Shown here piece after piece: positions 37,623 to 46,921 of a DNA stretch of 64,000 nt. This DNA comes from Hansschlegelia beijingensis. GTDB lineage: Bacteria; Pseudomonadota; Alphaproteobacteria; Rhizobiales; Methylopilaceae. The stretch spans positions 310,001 through 374,000 of the forward strand of contig NZ_JACIDR010000002.1 of assembly GCF_014196425.1 (NCBI RefSeq), read 5' to 3'. Position 1 is the stretch's first letter. Every line of letters starts with the position of its first letter. The notes below the pieces were generated by a model that had not been told where the DNA came from, ran no database searches, and worked only from the letters and a program-made list of their open reading frames with translations. Both the position numbers and the translations under genes were made by a program.

Positions 37623-40232
37623 TTGGCGTCCACCCACGCATCCTCCGCCGGCGAGGCTTCGGCCGCGCGCTCCAGGCCGGGTCCGCACCGCCCGCCGCTG
37701 CCCGTCGTGCTGCGGCTCGCCGCCCGCGAGCTGCGCGGCGGCGTCCGCGGCTTTGCGGTCTTCCTGCTGTGTCTCGCCCTGGGGGTCGCCGCCATCGCGA
37801 GCGTGGGGTCGCTGGCGCGCAGCCTGACCGAGGGGCTTTCGCGGGAAGGCCGCGCCATTCTGGGCGGCGACGCGGCGTTCGCGTTGGTCCACCGCGAGGC
37901 CTCGGCGGACGAGCGCGCGCTGCTGGAGTCGAAGGGCCGCGTCTCCTCGATCGCCACGCTGCGCGCGATGGCGCGCGCGCCCTCCGGGGACGCGGCGCTG
38001 GTCGAGCTCAAGGCCGTCGACGGCGGCTGGCCGCTGGTCGGCGCGGCGGGGCTCGATCCGGTCGTTCCGCTCGGCGACGCGCTGGCGGAGCGCGACGGCG
38101 TCTGGGGCGCGGCGGTCGACCCCGCGCTGCTCGCCCGGCTCGAGCTCAAGCCCGGCGACCGCTTCGCGATCGGCTCGGCCGATTTCGAGGTGCGGACCCG
38201 GCTGACAAGCGAACCCGACCGGCTGTCCGGCGGGGTCGGCTTCGGACCGCGCGTGGTGATCGGCGAGGCCGCGCTGCGCGCCTCCGGGCTGATCCAGCCC
38301 GGCAGTCTCGTGCGCTGGACCTACCGGGTCGCGCTGCCGGACGGCGCGCGCGGCGACCAGGCCGTCCGTGATCTCGTGACCGCGGTCGAGCGCGAGGCGC
38401 CGGACACGGGCTTCGAGGCGCGCTCGCGACTCAACGCCGCCCCGCAGCTCGAACGCAATGTGGGGCGCTTCACGGAGTTCCTGACGATCGTCGGGCTCGC
38501 GGCCCTCGTGGTCGGGGGCGTCGGCGTCGCCAACGCGGTGTCGAGCTTCGTGGAGCGCAAGCGCGCCACGATCGCGATCCTGAAGAGCGTCGGCGCCTCG
38601 GGACGGACGGTGTTCCTGATTCATCTCGCCGAGGTGGCGGCGCTCGGCGCGCTCGGCACCGCGCTCGGGCTGGCGGTCGGCGCCGCCCTGCCGTTCGGGG
38701 CGGTCGCGGCGCTCAGGGAGATCGTGCCGCTGCCGCTCGCGCCGTCGCTTTACCCGCGCGAGCTCGCGCTCGCCTTCGCCTATGGGACGCTCACGACGCT
38801 CGCCTTCGCGGTCTGGCCGCTCGGCCGCGCCCATGACGTTCCGGTGGCCGCGCTGTTCCGCGAGCATGTCGCGCCCGAACGGCGCCTGCCGCGGCCGGCC
38901 TATATGGCCGCCACCGCGGCGTTCGCGGCGGGGCTCGCGGCGCTCGCGGTGTTCGCCGCCTATGACCGCCGCATCGCGCTGATCTTCGTCGCCGCCGCGA
39001 TCGCGGCCTTCGTGGCGCTGCGGCTCGTCGCCTGGGGCATCATGTGGGGCGCGGCGCGCCTGCCTCGGCCGAGGCGCATCGAACTCAAGCTCGCGCTCGC
39101 CAACATCCACCGGCCGGGCGCGCTGACGCCCTCCGTGGTGCTGTCGCTCGGCCTCGGCCTGGTGCTGCTCGTCACGCTGACCCTGATCGACGCCTCGATC
39201 CGCCGCCAGATCGCCAACGAGCTGCCGGCGCGCGCGCCGTCCTTCTTCTTCCTCGACATCCCCTCGGGCGACCGCGACCGGTTCGCCCAGCTGATCCGCC
39301 AGGACGCCCCGGGCGCCACGATGGAGAGCGTACCGATGCTGCGCGGCTCGTTCGCGTCCATCAAGGGAACGCCGGCGGAGGAGCTGAAGGTCGATCCGGA
39401 ATATCGCTGGGCGCTGCGCGGCGACCGCGGCGTGACCTTCGCGGCCGACGTCCCGAAGGGCTCGAGCGTGGTCGAGGGCGAATGGTGGCCGGCGGACTAT
39501 GCGGGCGAGCCGCTGGTCTCGTTCGACGAGAAGCTCGGCAAGGCGCTCGGACTGAAGATCGGCGACGAGATCGCCGTGAACGTGCTCGGCCGCGCCATCA
39601 CGGCCAAGGTGGCGAACTTCCGGAAGATCGCCTGGGAGACGCTCGGCATCAATTTCTTCATGGTGTTCTCGCCGAACGCCTTCGCGGGCGCGCCCTACAT
39701 GAACCTCGCCACGGTCTCGTTCCCCGGCGGCGGGAGCGACGCGCAGGAGTTCGCGCTGCTGCGCGAGGCCACCGGCGCCTTCCCCTCGATCACCGCCATC
39801 CGGGTCAAGGACGCGCTCAGCTCGCTGTCCGAGGTCATCGGCAACCTTGCGCTCGCGATCCGCGCCGCGAGCGGCGTGACGCTCGCAGCCAGCGTGCTGG
39901 TGCTGGCCGGGGCGCTCGCGGCCGGCCATCGGCGGCGGGTCTACGAGGCGGTGATCCTGAAGACGCTCGGCGCGACGCGGAAACGGCTGCTCTCGGCCTT
40001 CGCGGCCGAGTACGCGTTCCTGGGGCTGATCACGGCCGCCTTCGGCCTGGCGGTCGGGTCGCTCGCCGCCTGGGGCGTGACCGAGGGCGTGATGGGGATC
40101 GACTTCGCGTTCGACCCGCTCGGCGCGGGCCTTGCGGCGCTCGGCGCGCTCGCCCTCACGATCGTGCTCGGCCTCGCCGGCACGTGGCGCATCCTGGGCG
40201 AGAAGCCGGCCCGCCATCTGCGGAACATGTGA
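37623..40232 (+). CDS. ybbP: ABC transporter permease, YbbP-like (two FtsX domains)
   Basis: 869 residues. One N-terminal transmembrane segment (~residues 43-62: FAVFLLCLALGVAAIASVGS) precedes a periplasmic domain, an FtsX domain near ~290-410 (EFLTIVGLAALVVGGVGVAN) with more membrane segments to ~490, a second periplasmic part and a final FtsX domain ~745-865. The layout is that of YbbP/MacB-type permeases. It starts with TTG behind GAGGAGCG. The cargo is not deducible. A strong terminator follows 25 bp downstream. Confidence 0.92.
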   Translation: MASTHASSAGEASAARSRPGPHRPPLPVVLRLAARELRGGVRGFAVFLLCLALGVAAIASVGSLARSLTEGLSREGRAILGGDAAFALVHREASADERALLESKGRVSSIATLRAMARAPSGDAALVELKAVDGGWPLVGAAGLDPVVPLGDALAERDGVWGAAVDPALLARLELKPGDRFAIGSADFEVRTRLTSEPDRLSGGVGFGPRVVIGEAALRASGLIQPGSLVRWTYRVALPDGARGDQAVRDLVTAVEREAPDTGFEARSRLNAAPQLERNVGRFTEFLTIVGLAALVVGGVGVANAVSSFVERKRATIAILKSVGASGRTVFLIHLAEVAALGALGTALGLAVGAALPFGAVAALREIVPLPLAPSLYPRELALAFAYGTLTTLAFAVWPLGRAHDVPVAALFREHVAPERRLPRPAYMAATAAFAAGLAALAVFAAYDRRIALIFVAAAIAAFVALRLVAWGIMWGAARLPRPRRIELKLALANIHRPGALTPSVVLSLGLGLVLLVTLTLIDASIRRQIANELPARAPSFFFLDIPSGDRDRFAQLIRQDAPGATMESVPMLRGSFASIKGTPAEELKVDPEYRWALRGDRGVTFAADVPKGSSVVEGEWWPADYAGEPLVSFDEKLGKALGLKIGDEIAVNVLGRAITAKVANFRKIAWETLGINFFMVFSPNAFAGAPYMNLATVSFPGGGSDAQEFALLREATGAFPSITAIRVKDALSSLSEVIGNLALAIRAASGVTLAASVLVLAGALAAGHRRRVYEAVILKTLGATRKRLLSAFAAEYAFLGLITAAFGLAVGSLAAWGVTEGVMGIDFAFDPLGAGLAALGALALTIVLGLAGTWRILGEKPARHLRNM

Positions 40233-40257
40233 CGGCCGGCCACGGCCGCCAAAGAGG

Positions 40258-40293
40258 AAGGGCGCCTGCGGCCTCGGCCGCAGACGCCCTTTC
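40258..40293 (+). terminator. Bidirectional-looking intrinsic terminator
   Basis: Arms AAGGGCG-C-CTGCGGCC and GGCCGCAG-A-CGCCCTT form a long stem with one internal mismatch and a very short loop, ending TTTC. It lies between the ybbP-like gene and the convergent 27-residue gene and could serve both. Confidence 0.8.
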
Positions 40294-40312
40294 CTGAGGT
40301 TCCGCGCTCAGC

Positions 40313-40396
40313 TCAGTGCAGGAAGCCGAGCAGCCAGAGCACGATGATGATCGGCAGCGGAATGCCGATCAGCCAGAGAAGTCCACCCTTGAGCAT
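40313..40396 (-). CDS. 27-residue hydrophobic membrane protein
   Basis: A tiny frame: start MLKGGLLWLIGIPLP, then a run of I/V/L with WLLGFLH at the end. It is one transmembrane helix with a central I-P-L-P kink. A strong GGAGGCGAG ribosome-binding site sits 4-6 bases before the ATG. I recall similar tiny proteins (LLWLIGIPxPIII core) in Rhizobiales genomes. No function is known. It is flanked by a terminator on its 3' side and lies ~90 bp from ndh. Confidence 0.75.
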   Translation of the reverse strand: MLKGGLLWLIGIPLPIIIVLWLLGFLH

Positions 40397-40486
40397 CACT
40401 CGCCTCCATGTCCGGCGAGTCAACGCGCAGGATAGGACAGCGTTCCCGCCTCGTCGCGTTTGCGTGAATGCCGGACCGACCAGGCC

Positions 40487-41755
40487 TCAGATCTGGTCGC
40501 GCTGATCGGTGATGAGCCGGGCGCCGCGCTGGAAGGTGGCGAAGTCCCACACCCACTTGAACGCCACCGCGATCCGGTTGCGGGCGCCGATCAGGAAGTA
40601 GATGTGCGCCACGCACCAGAACAGCCAGGCGATCAGGCCGGTCAGGTTCATGTAGCCGAGCTTCAGCACGGCCGAGCGGCGCCCGATCGTGGCGATGTCG
40701 CCCTGGTGGCGGTACTTGAAGGGCGGCGGCGGCACCGCCCCGCGGGCGCGCGACGCGATCACGTCCGCCACATAGGCCCCCATCTGCTTCGCGGCGGGCG
40801 CGACGCCCGGCACCGGGCTGCCGTCCTCGCGCTTGACCGACGCGGTGTCGCCGATGACGAACACTTCCTGGCGGCCGGGCACGCTGAGGTCCTTGTTGAC
40901 GATCACCCGGCCCGCGTTGTCGCACTGCGCCCCGATCCAGCGGCCGGCTTCCGAGGCGACGACGCCCGCGGCCCAGATCACCGTCGCGGCCTCGAGACGG
41001 CCGCCCTCGAGGTCGACGCCGGTCTCGTCGCAGTTCGTCACCCGGGTGCTGGTCATCACCTCGACCCCCATGCGCTCCAGCGACTCGCGGGTGTAGGCGG
41101 AGAGGTTCTCCGGGAACGCCGGCAGCACGCGCGGCCCGGCCTCGATCAGGATGACGCGGGCGGTCCGCGGGTCGATGTGGCGGAACTCGTTCGGCATCAC
41201 GTGCCGGGCGACCTCGATGATCGAGCCCGCGAGCTCGACGCCGGTGGGGCCCGCGCCCACGATCGCGAAGGTCAGCAGCCGCTCGCGTTCGGCCGGATCG
41301 TCCGAGAGTTCGGCGCGCTCGAAGGCGATCAGCAGCCGACGGCGGATGATGGTCGCGTCCTCGACGCGCTTGAGGCCGGGCGCCCACTTCTCCCACTCGT
41401 CATTGCCGAAATAGGAGTGCGTCACCCCGGTCGCGAGCACCAGCTCGTCATAGGGCAGCGTGACCGTGTCGGCGACGACCTGTCTGTTCTCGAGGTCGAT
41501 GCTGTCGACCGTGCCGAGCAGCACGCGCACGTTCTTCTGCCGCCGCAGCACGTGGCGGATCGGCCAGGCGATGTCGGCGGGCGACAGCTCCGCGGTGGCG
41601 ACCTGGTAGAGCAGCGGCTGGAAGCAGTGGTAGTTGTGGCGGTCCAGAACCGTGACGTCGACATCTGCCTTGGCGAGCTTCGTCGCGACTGTGAGCCCGC
41701 CGAAGCCGGCCCCGACGATCACCACTCTGGGCCGCCTCGGCTCTGCGACGTCCAT
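40487..41755 (-). CDS. ndh: Type II NADH dehydrogenase (NAD(P)/FAD-dependent oxidoreductase)
   Basis: About 422 residues. Two nucleotide-binding motifs are present, VVIVGAGFGGLTVA (FAD) and FAIVGAGPTGVELAG (NADH), plus HNYHCFQPLLYQVATAELSP and VFVIGDTA. The C-terminal ~60 residues (LIAWLFWCVAHIYFLIGARN) are amphipathic and bind the inner membrane. It passes electrons from NADH to quinone without pumping. The start at 41755 follows AAAGGAGCAGACAGG. A hairpin (41779-41799) and TATATA lie in its upstream region. Confidence 0.93.
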   Translation of the reverse strand: MDVAEPRRPRVVIVGAGFGGLTVATKLAKADVDVTVLDRHNYHCFQPLLYQVATAELSPADIAWPIRHVLRRQKNVRVLLGTVDSIDLENRQVVADTVTLPYDELVLATGVTHSYFGNDEWEKWAPGLKRVEDATIIRRRLLIAFERAELSDDPAERERLLTFAIVGAGPTGVELAGSIIEVARHVMPNEFRHIDPRTARVILIEAGPRVLPAFPENLSAYTRESLERMGVEVMTSTRVTNCDETGVDLEGGRLEAATVIWAAGVVASEAGRWIGAQCDNAGRVIVNKDLSVPGRQEVFVIGDTASVKREDGSPVPGVAPAAKQMGAYVADVIASRARGAVPPPPFKYRHQGDIATIGRRSAVLKLGYMNLTGLIAWLFWCVAHIYFLIGARNRIAVAFKWVWDFATFQRGARLITDQRDQI

Positions 41756-42022
41756 CCTGTCTGCTCCTTTCAAGGAAAAGCCGCCCCGTGACGGCGGCTG
41801 TATATAGGACTCTGGTCATGACGGCGGCGCCCCTCGGGGACGCCGGGCGGAACTGCAAAACTGACCGGTCTTCATTAAGGGCGGCTGAAGGCCGGCGCCA
41901 GCGGCGCCGCGCTCCGCGCTTCGTCGGACGCCGGGGCCCGATTGCATTCACGGGCGGGTTCCCCCATGTGTGGGCCCGACCGCGCAGGCGCCGCACAGGG
42001 CTTCGCAGAAGGAGACGTTCGC

Positions 42023-42928
42023 ATGGCCGCCGGGGATGACGTTCTGGCCACCGCGCCCGACGATCTGATCGTCGAGACCACGACCCAGACCTTCATGACG
42101 GACGTCGTTCAGGCTTCGACCCGGACGCCTGTGCTGGTGGACTTCTGGGCCCCCTGGTGCGGGCCGTGCCGGCAGCTGACCCCCGTGCTCGAGAAGGTCG
42201 TCCGGGCCGCGGGCGGCAAGGTCAAGCTCGCCAAGATGAACATCGACGATCATCCGCAGATCGCCGGGCAGCTCGGCATCCAGTCGATTCCGGCCGTGAT
42301 CGCCTTCACGCGCGGCCAGCCGGTCGACGGCTTCATGGGCGCGCTTCCGGAAAGCCAGATCCAGTCCTTCGTTGAGCGCATCCTCGGCGAGCCGCTGCCG
42401 GACGAGGCGGGCGACCTGCTCGCCGAGGCGGAGGCCGCGCTCGAGGCGGGCGACGTCGCAGGAGCCGCGGCGATCTATTCCGAACTGCTCGTCGAGGAGC
42501 CCGACTCAGCCCCCGCGATCGCGGGCCTCGCGCGGTGCCATGTCGCCGCCGGCGATCTCGAGCAGGCCAAGGCGACGCTCGCCGCCGCGCCGGCCGAGAA
42601 GGCCAAGGACCCGGCGATCGCCGCCGTCGCGACGCAGATCGAGATCGCCGAACGGGCCGCCGCGATCGGCGACCTCGCGCCGCTCGAGGCCCGGGTGGCG
42701 GCCGATCCCGCGGACCACCAGTCCCGGTTCGATCTCGCGGTGGGCCTCGCGGCCGCCGGCCTGCGCAAGGAGGCGCTCGGCCACCTGCTGGAGATCGTCC
42801 GGCGCGACCGCGCCTGGAACGACGACGGCGCCCGCAAGGAGCTGGTGAAGCTGTTCGAGGCGTGGGGCCCGAAGGACGAACACACGATCGCCGGCAGAAA
42901 GCGGCTGTCCTCTCTGCTGTTCGCGTGA
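42023..42928 (+). CDS. Thioredoxin-TPR protein, CnoX/YbbN-like
   Basis: 301 residues. An N-terminal thioredoxin fold carries DFWAPWCGPCRQLTP (cysteines 46 and 49, both present) and IQSIPAVIAFT. The C-terminal half (~residues 125-300) has TPR-like helices such as DLLAEAEAALEAGDVAGAAA. This is the CnoX/YbbN layout, a chaperone-holdase that cooperates with GroEL. AAGGAGACG precedes the ATG. It starts a run with the Lon-N and Trm112 genes. Confidence 0.92.
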   Translation: MAAGDDVLATAPDDLIVETTTQTFMTDVVQASTRTPVLVDFWAPWCGPCRQLTPVLEKVVRAAGGKVKLAKMNIDDHPQIAGQLGIQSIPAVIAFTRGQPVDGFMGALPESQIQSFVERILGEPLPDEAGDLLAEAEAALEAGDVAGAAAIYSELLVEEPDSAPAIAGLARCHVAAGDLEQAKATLAAAPAEKAKDPAIAAVATQIEIAERAAAIGDLAPLEARVAADPADHQSRFDLAVGLAAAGLRKEALGHLLEIVRRDRAWNDDGARKELVKLFEAWGPKDEHTIAGRKRLSSLLFA

Positions 42929-42940
42929 TTTAACAAGCGC

Positions 42941-43612
42941 ATGGCTTCGAACGTCACCTACCACAAGACCGAGGAGCTGCCGGAGGTCATTCCGGTGTTC
43001 CCGCTGCGCGCCGCGCTGCTGCTGCCGCGGGGCGAGATGCCGCTCAACATCTTCGAGCCGCGCTATCTCGCGATGATCGACGACGCGATCCGTGGCGAGC
43101 GGATCATCGGCATGATCCAGCCCGACCCGGAATCCTCTGAGGACGAAGAGCGCCCCGAGCTCGTGCGGGTCGGCTGCGCCGGGCGCCTCACGGCGTTCGG
43201 GGAGACCGGCGACGGGCGCTATCTGGTGACGCTCACCGGCGTGTCGCGCTTCCGCCTGCTGGAGGAGCTGCGGGACGACGCGCCCTATCGCAAGGCGCGC
43301 GTGTCGTTCGAGGAGTTCGTCGCCGACCTCGCGCCCGGCGAAGGGCAGGAGAACGTCGACCGTGAAGCGCTCCTGAAGACGCTGAAGGACTACCTGACGG
43401 CCAACAGTCTCGAGGCCGACTGGGACGGCATCCGCCGCGCCCCGAACGAGGCGCTGGTCAACGCGCTCGCCATGATGAGCCCGTTCGGCCCGCGCGAGAA
43501 GCAGGCCCTGCTGGAGGCCGCCGACCTGAAATCGCGTGCGGAGATCCTGGTCGCCGTGACCGAGATGGAGCTTGCGCGCGCCAGAGGAGACGCGAGTTCG
43601 TCGCTGCAATGA
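42941..43612 (+). CDS. Lon N-terminal (LON substrate-binding) domain protein
   Basis: 223 residues. [20 protein letters not shown], then [20 protein letters not shown], is the start of a PUA-like LON domain, as in the N-terminus of Lon protease. There is no ATPase or protease part. A substrate-binding or regulatory role is inferred. The stop overlaps the Trm112 start by 4 bp (ATGA). Confidence 0.9.
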   Translation: MASNVTYHKTEELPEVIPVFPLRAALLLPRGEMPLNIFEPRYLAMIDDAIRGERIIGMIQPDPESSEDEERPELVRVGCAGRLTAFGETGDGRYLVTLTGVSRFRLLEELRDDAPYRKARVSFEEFVADLAPGEGQENVDREALLKTLKDYLTANSLEADWDGIRRAPNEALVNALAMMSPFGPREKQALLEAADLKSRAEILVAVTEMELARARGDASSSLQ

Positions 43613-43815
43613 CCGACGCGCCCGAAGACGCACGCCGCCCCGCCGGCGTCGACCCCAAGCTGCTGGAGATCCTGGTCTGCCCGCTCACCAAGGCGACGCT
43701 GATCTATGACGCGGAGCGCCAGGAGCTGATCTCGCGGCCTGCGAAGCTCGCCTATCCGATCCGCGACGGCATACCGATCATGCTGCCGGACGAGGCCCGC
43801 CCGCTCGACGACTGA
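43609..43815 (+). CDS. Trm112 family protein
   Basis: 68 residues. It has the Trm112 core ([17 protein letters not shown]...[18 protein letters not shown]) but with one Cys only, so zinc binding is unlikely, as in many bacterial members. Eukaryotic Trm112 activates methyltransferases; the bacterial role is unsettled. It is translationally coupled to the Lon-N gene and ends 3 bp from the convergent monooxygenase. Confidence 0.92.
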   Translation: MTDAPEDARRPAGVDPKLLEILVCPLTKATLIYDAERQELISRPAKLAYPIRDGIPIMLPDEARPLDD

Positions 43816-43818
43816 GCC

Positions 43819-44997
43819 TCAGAGACCCGAGGCCGCCGTCACGATCCTGCGCTTGAGCGCCGGCGCCCGGTCCACCAGCCCCATGCCGACGTCCCGCAGC
43901 CCGCGCGCGCCCGGCGCGGCGAACAGCCGGTAGAGCGCGTCCGTCGCGGCCGCCACGCTCGCGACCTCGAAGCGCCGCGCGGACTCGTAGCCGCCCAGAA
44001 CCGCATCCGAGCCGATGTCCTCGCCGGCGCGCGCCGCCTCGGCCACGATCCGCGCCAGCGCCTTCACGTCGCGAAGAGCGAGGTTGAAGCCCTGGCCCGC
44101 GAGGGGATGGACGACGTGGCCGGCGTCGCCCACCAGGGCGAACCGTGACCCGACGAAGCGCCGCGCCAGCACGAAGCGCAGCGGGAACGCGCCCCGCCGG
44201 CCGGCGAGGCTCAGGCGGCCAAAGTCCGGGCCGGCGCGCCGCTCCGCCTCGCGCAGGAAGGTCTCGTCGTCCGCCTGCGCGATGCGCTCGGCCTCCGACC
44301 GGCGCTCGCTCCAGACCAGCGAGCAGACGTTTCCGGCGAGCGGCAGCATCGCGAACGGCCCGCCGGGCAGGAAATGCTGGACCGCGACGCCGCCATGCGG
44401 CGCCTCATGGCCGAGCGTGGCCACCAGCGCCGTCTGGTCGTAGGCGAAGGCGTATGTGGGGATCCGCTCGCGGGCGCGCAGCGGCGATCCGGCGCCGTCC
44501 GCGGCGACCAGCAGGCGCGCCGTCGCCTCCCCGCCATCCGCCAGCCGCAGGCGAACCCGGCCGGGCTCGCGGGCGTGGCTTTCGATCGGCTGCGCGACCA
44601 GCCCGACCGCCTCGGCCCGCGCCCGTTCGGCGAGCCGCGCGCGAAGCTCGGCGTCCGAAACCATGTGGGCGAAGGGCTCGCCGTCCGGGCGCGCCTCGCC
44701 GAGCTCCAGGAAGATCGGGCGGATCGCCGCGTCGAGCCCGCTGTCGGTGATGCGCAGGCCCGCCACCGGCGCGGCGTCGTCGGGCCAGGCGCCGATGCGC
44801 TCCAGCAGCGCCCGCCCGTCTGCGGCGATCATCGAGGCGCGGGCGTCGCGCGCCGTCGTGCGGCCGAGCGCCGGGTCGAACACCGTGACCCTCAGGGACG
44901 GCCCGAGCTCCGCCTTCAGGGCGAGCGCGAGCGTGATCCCTGTCGGGCCTGCGCCCGCGATCGCGACGTCCAGCGTCTGGGGGTTTCCGGAAGTCAT
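43819..44997 (-). CDS. UbiH/UbiF/VisC-family FAD monooxygenase
   Basis: 392 residues. The FAD motif is DVAIAGAGPTGITLALAL, the DG-type region is LLVAADGAGSPLRA and the second FAD contact is FALVGDAGHVVHPLAGQGFNLAL. It belongs to the ubiquinone hydroxylases; which ring position it acts on cannot be told. The ATG at 44997 gives the family start. A small gene lies upstream on the same strand. Confidence 0.9.
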   Translation of the reverse strand: MTSGNPQTLDVAIAGAGPTGITLALALKAELGPSLRVTVFDPALGRTTARDARASMIAADGRALLERIGAWPDDAAPVAGLRITDSGLDAAIRPIFLELGEARPDGEPFAHMVSDAELRARLAERARAEAVGLVAQPIESHAREPGRVRLRLADGGEATARLLVAADGAGSPLRARERIPTYAFAYDQTALVATLGHEAPHGGVAVQHFLPGGPFAMLPLAGNVCSLVWSERRSEAERIAQADDETFLREAERRAGPDFGRLSLAGRRGAFPLRFVLARRFVGSRFALVGDAGHVVHPLAGQGFNLALRDVKALARIVAEAARAGEDIGSDAVLGGYESARRFEVASVAAATDALYRLFAAPGARGLRDVGMGLVDRAPALKRRIVTAASGL

Positions 44998-45032
44998 CCG
45001 CGAGGCATAGCACGAAGACCGCGCGCCGGCCC

Positions 45033-45215
45033 TCATGCGGGCCCGCATTTCCAGGATTTGACGAGCCAGCCCGGGTGGTCCTGGCCCCACTCCACGATCA
45101 CGCTCTGGACCTGCACCAGGCACCCCATCGCGGGCCCGGAGAACTCGATGCGCTCCTCCCGGCGCCGCTCGGCATCGGCCTGGAGACAGACATTCATCAG
45201 CACCGCGAACAGCAT
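45033..45215 (-). CDS. Small protein of unknown function (60 aa)
   Basis: 60 residues: a short hydrophobic start (MLFAVLMNVCLQAD), AMGCLVQVQSVIVEW in the middle, and WGQDHPGWLVKSWKCG near the end. Three cysteines and the HPGW...W.CG ending resemble small, probably secreted proteins that I recall from Rhizobiales. No function is known. It precedes the UbiH-type gene by ~35 bp on the same strand and is divergent from tesB. Confidence 0.6.
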   Translation of the reverse strand: MLFAVLMNVCLQADAERRREERIEFSGPAMGCLVQVQSVIVEWGQDHPGWLVKSWKCGPA

Positions 45216-45368
45216 GGTCTCGCCTCCGGGTCCGACGCCGGCCGGCGATCGGCCCGCCGCGTCTCGGCGAGGTTCTAGGGCGCGCGGTCGGGGGCAACAT
45301 CGGCGGTTGACGGCGGCGCCCGTCCGTCCGTCTCCTCCTCTCCCGCCCGCCCGCAGGGGAATCGCCTC

Positions 45369-46229
45369 GTGTTCGCCATCTCGAAACTGCTCGACATCCT
45401 CGACCTCGAACCGCTGGAGCGGAACCTGTTCCGCGGCCGCAGCCCGCAGACGGGCTGGCAGCGCGTGTTCGGAGGGCTGGTGATCGGCCAGGCGCTCGTG
45501 GCCGCCACCCGGACGGTGGAGGGCCGCTCGCCGCATTCGCTGCATGGCTACTTCATGCTGCCCGGCGATCCGTCCGTGCCGATCATCTACGACGTCGACC
45601 GCATCCGGGACGGCCGGAGCTTCGCCACGCGCCGCGTCGTGGCGATCCAGCATGGCCATGCGATCTTCTCGATGTCGGCCTCGTTCCATCGGGAAGAGGA
45701 AGGCTTCGAGCACCAGATGGACATGCCCGACGCGCCGCGGCCGAGCGAACTGCCGGACGAACGGATGCTGAAGGAGCGCCTGCTGCCCGAGATGCCCGGG
45801 CCGATCCGCGACTATTTCGAGCAGGAGCGGCCGATCGAGCTGCGGCACGCCGACCCGATGCGATATGTCGACGGCAAGCCGCGCGGGCTCGGGCAGAACG
45901 TATGGCTCCGCGCCACGGGTCCGCTGCCGGACGACGCGGCCGTGCACCAATGCGTGCTGGCCTACGCCTCCGACATGACGCTGCTGGATTCCTCCCTGGC
46001 GCCGCACGGCTCCTCGGTGTTCTCCAGCGAGATCCAGGCCGCGAGCCTCGATCACTCGCTGTGGTTCCACAGGCCGTTCAGGGCCGACCAGTGGCTGCTC
46101 TACGTCCAGGACACGCCGTTCGCGGGCGGCGCGCGCGCGCTTACCCGCGGCCGCATCTACACCGAGGCCGGGGAGCTCGTCGCCTCAGTGGCGCAGGAGG
46201 GCCTGATCCGGCGTCGCGCAAAATCGTGA
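45369..46229 (+). CDS. tesB: Acyl-CoA thioesterase II
   Basis: 286 residues of a double-hotdog TesB. The opening LDLEPLERNLFRGRSPQTGW and the GGLVIGQALVAATRTVE block, then SMSASFHREEEGFEHQ and LDHSLWFHRPFRADQWLLY near the end, are diagnostic. It hydrolyses acyl-CoAs to free acids. It starts with GTG behind AGGGGA. Confidence 0.94.
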   Translation: MFAISKLLDILDLEPLERNLFRGRSPQTGWQRVFGGLVIGQALVAATRTVEGRSPHSLHGYFMLPGDPSVPIIYDVDRIRDGRSFATRRVVAIQHGHAIFSMSASFHREEEGFEHQMDMPDAPRPSELPDERMLKERLLPEMPGPIRDYFEQERPIELRHADPMRYVDGKPRGLGQNVWLRATGPLPDDAAVHQCVLAYASDMTLLDSSLAPHGSSVFSSEIQAASLDHSLWFHRPFRADQWLLYVQDTPFAGGARALTRGRIYTEAGELVASVAQEGLIRRRAKS

Positions 46230-46870
<641 letters not shown>

Positions 46871-46921
46871 GCCGCGACCGACGCCCCTTTCCCTTTTCAA
46901 GAAGTCTCGGGAGTTCACTCG

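Noticed and set aside
37131-40217. 1028-codon open frame antisense to the YbbA/YbbP-like genes
   Set aside because: It spans two real genes on the other strand and is Arg/Glu/Gly-rich without domains. It is a shadow frame.
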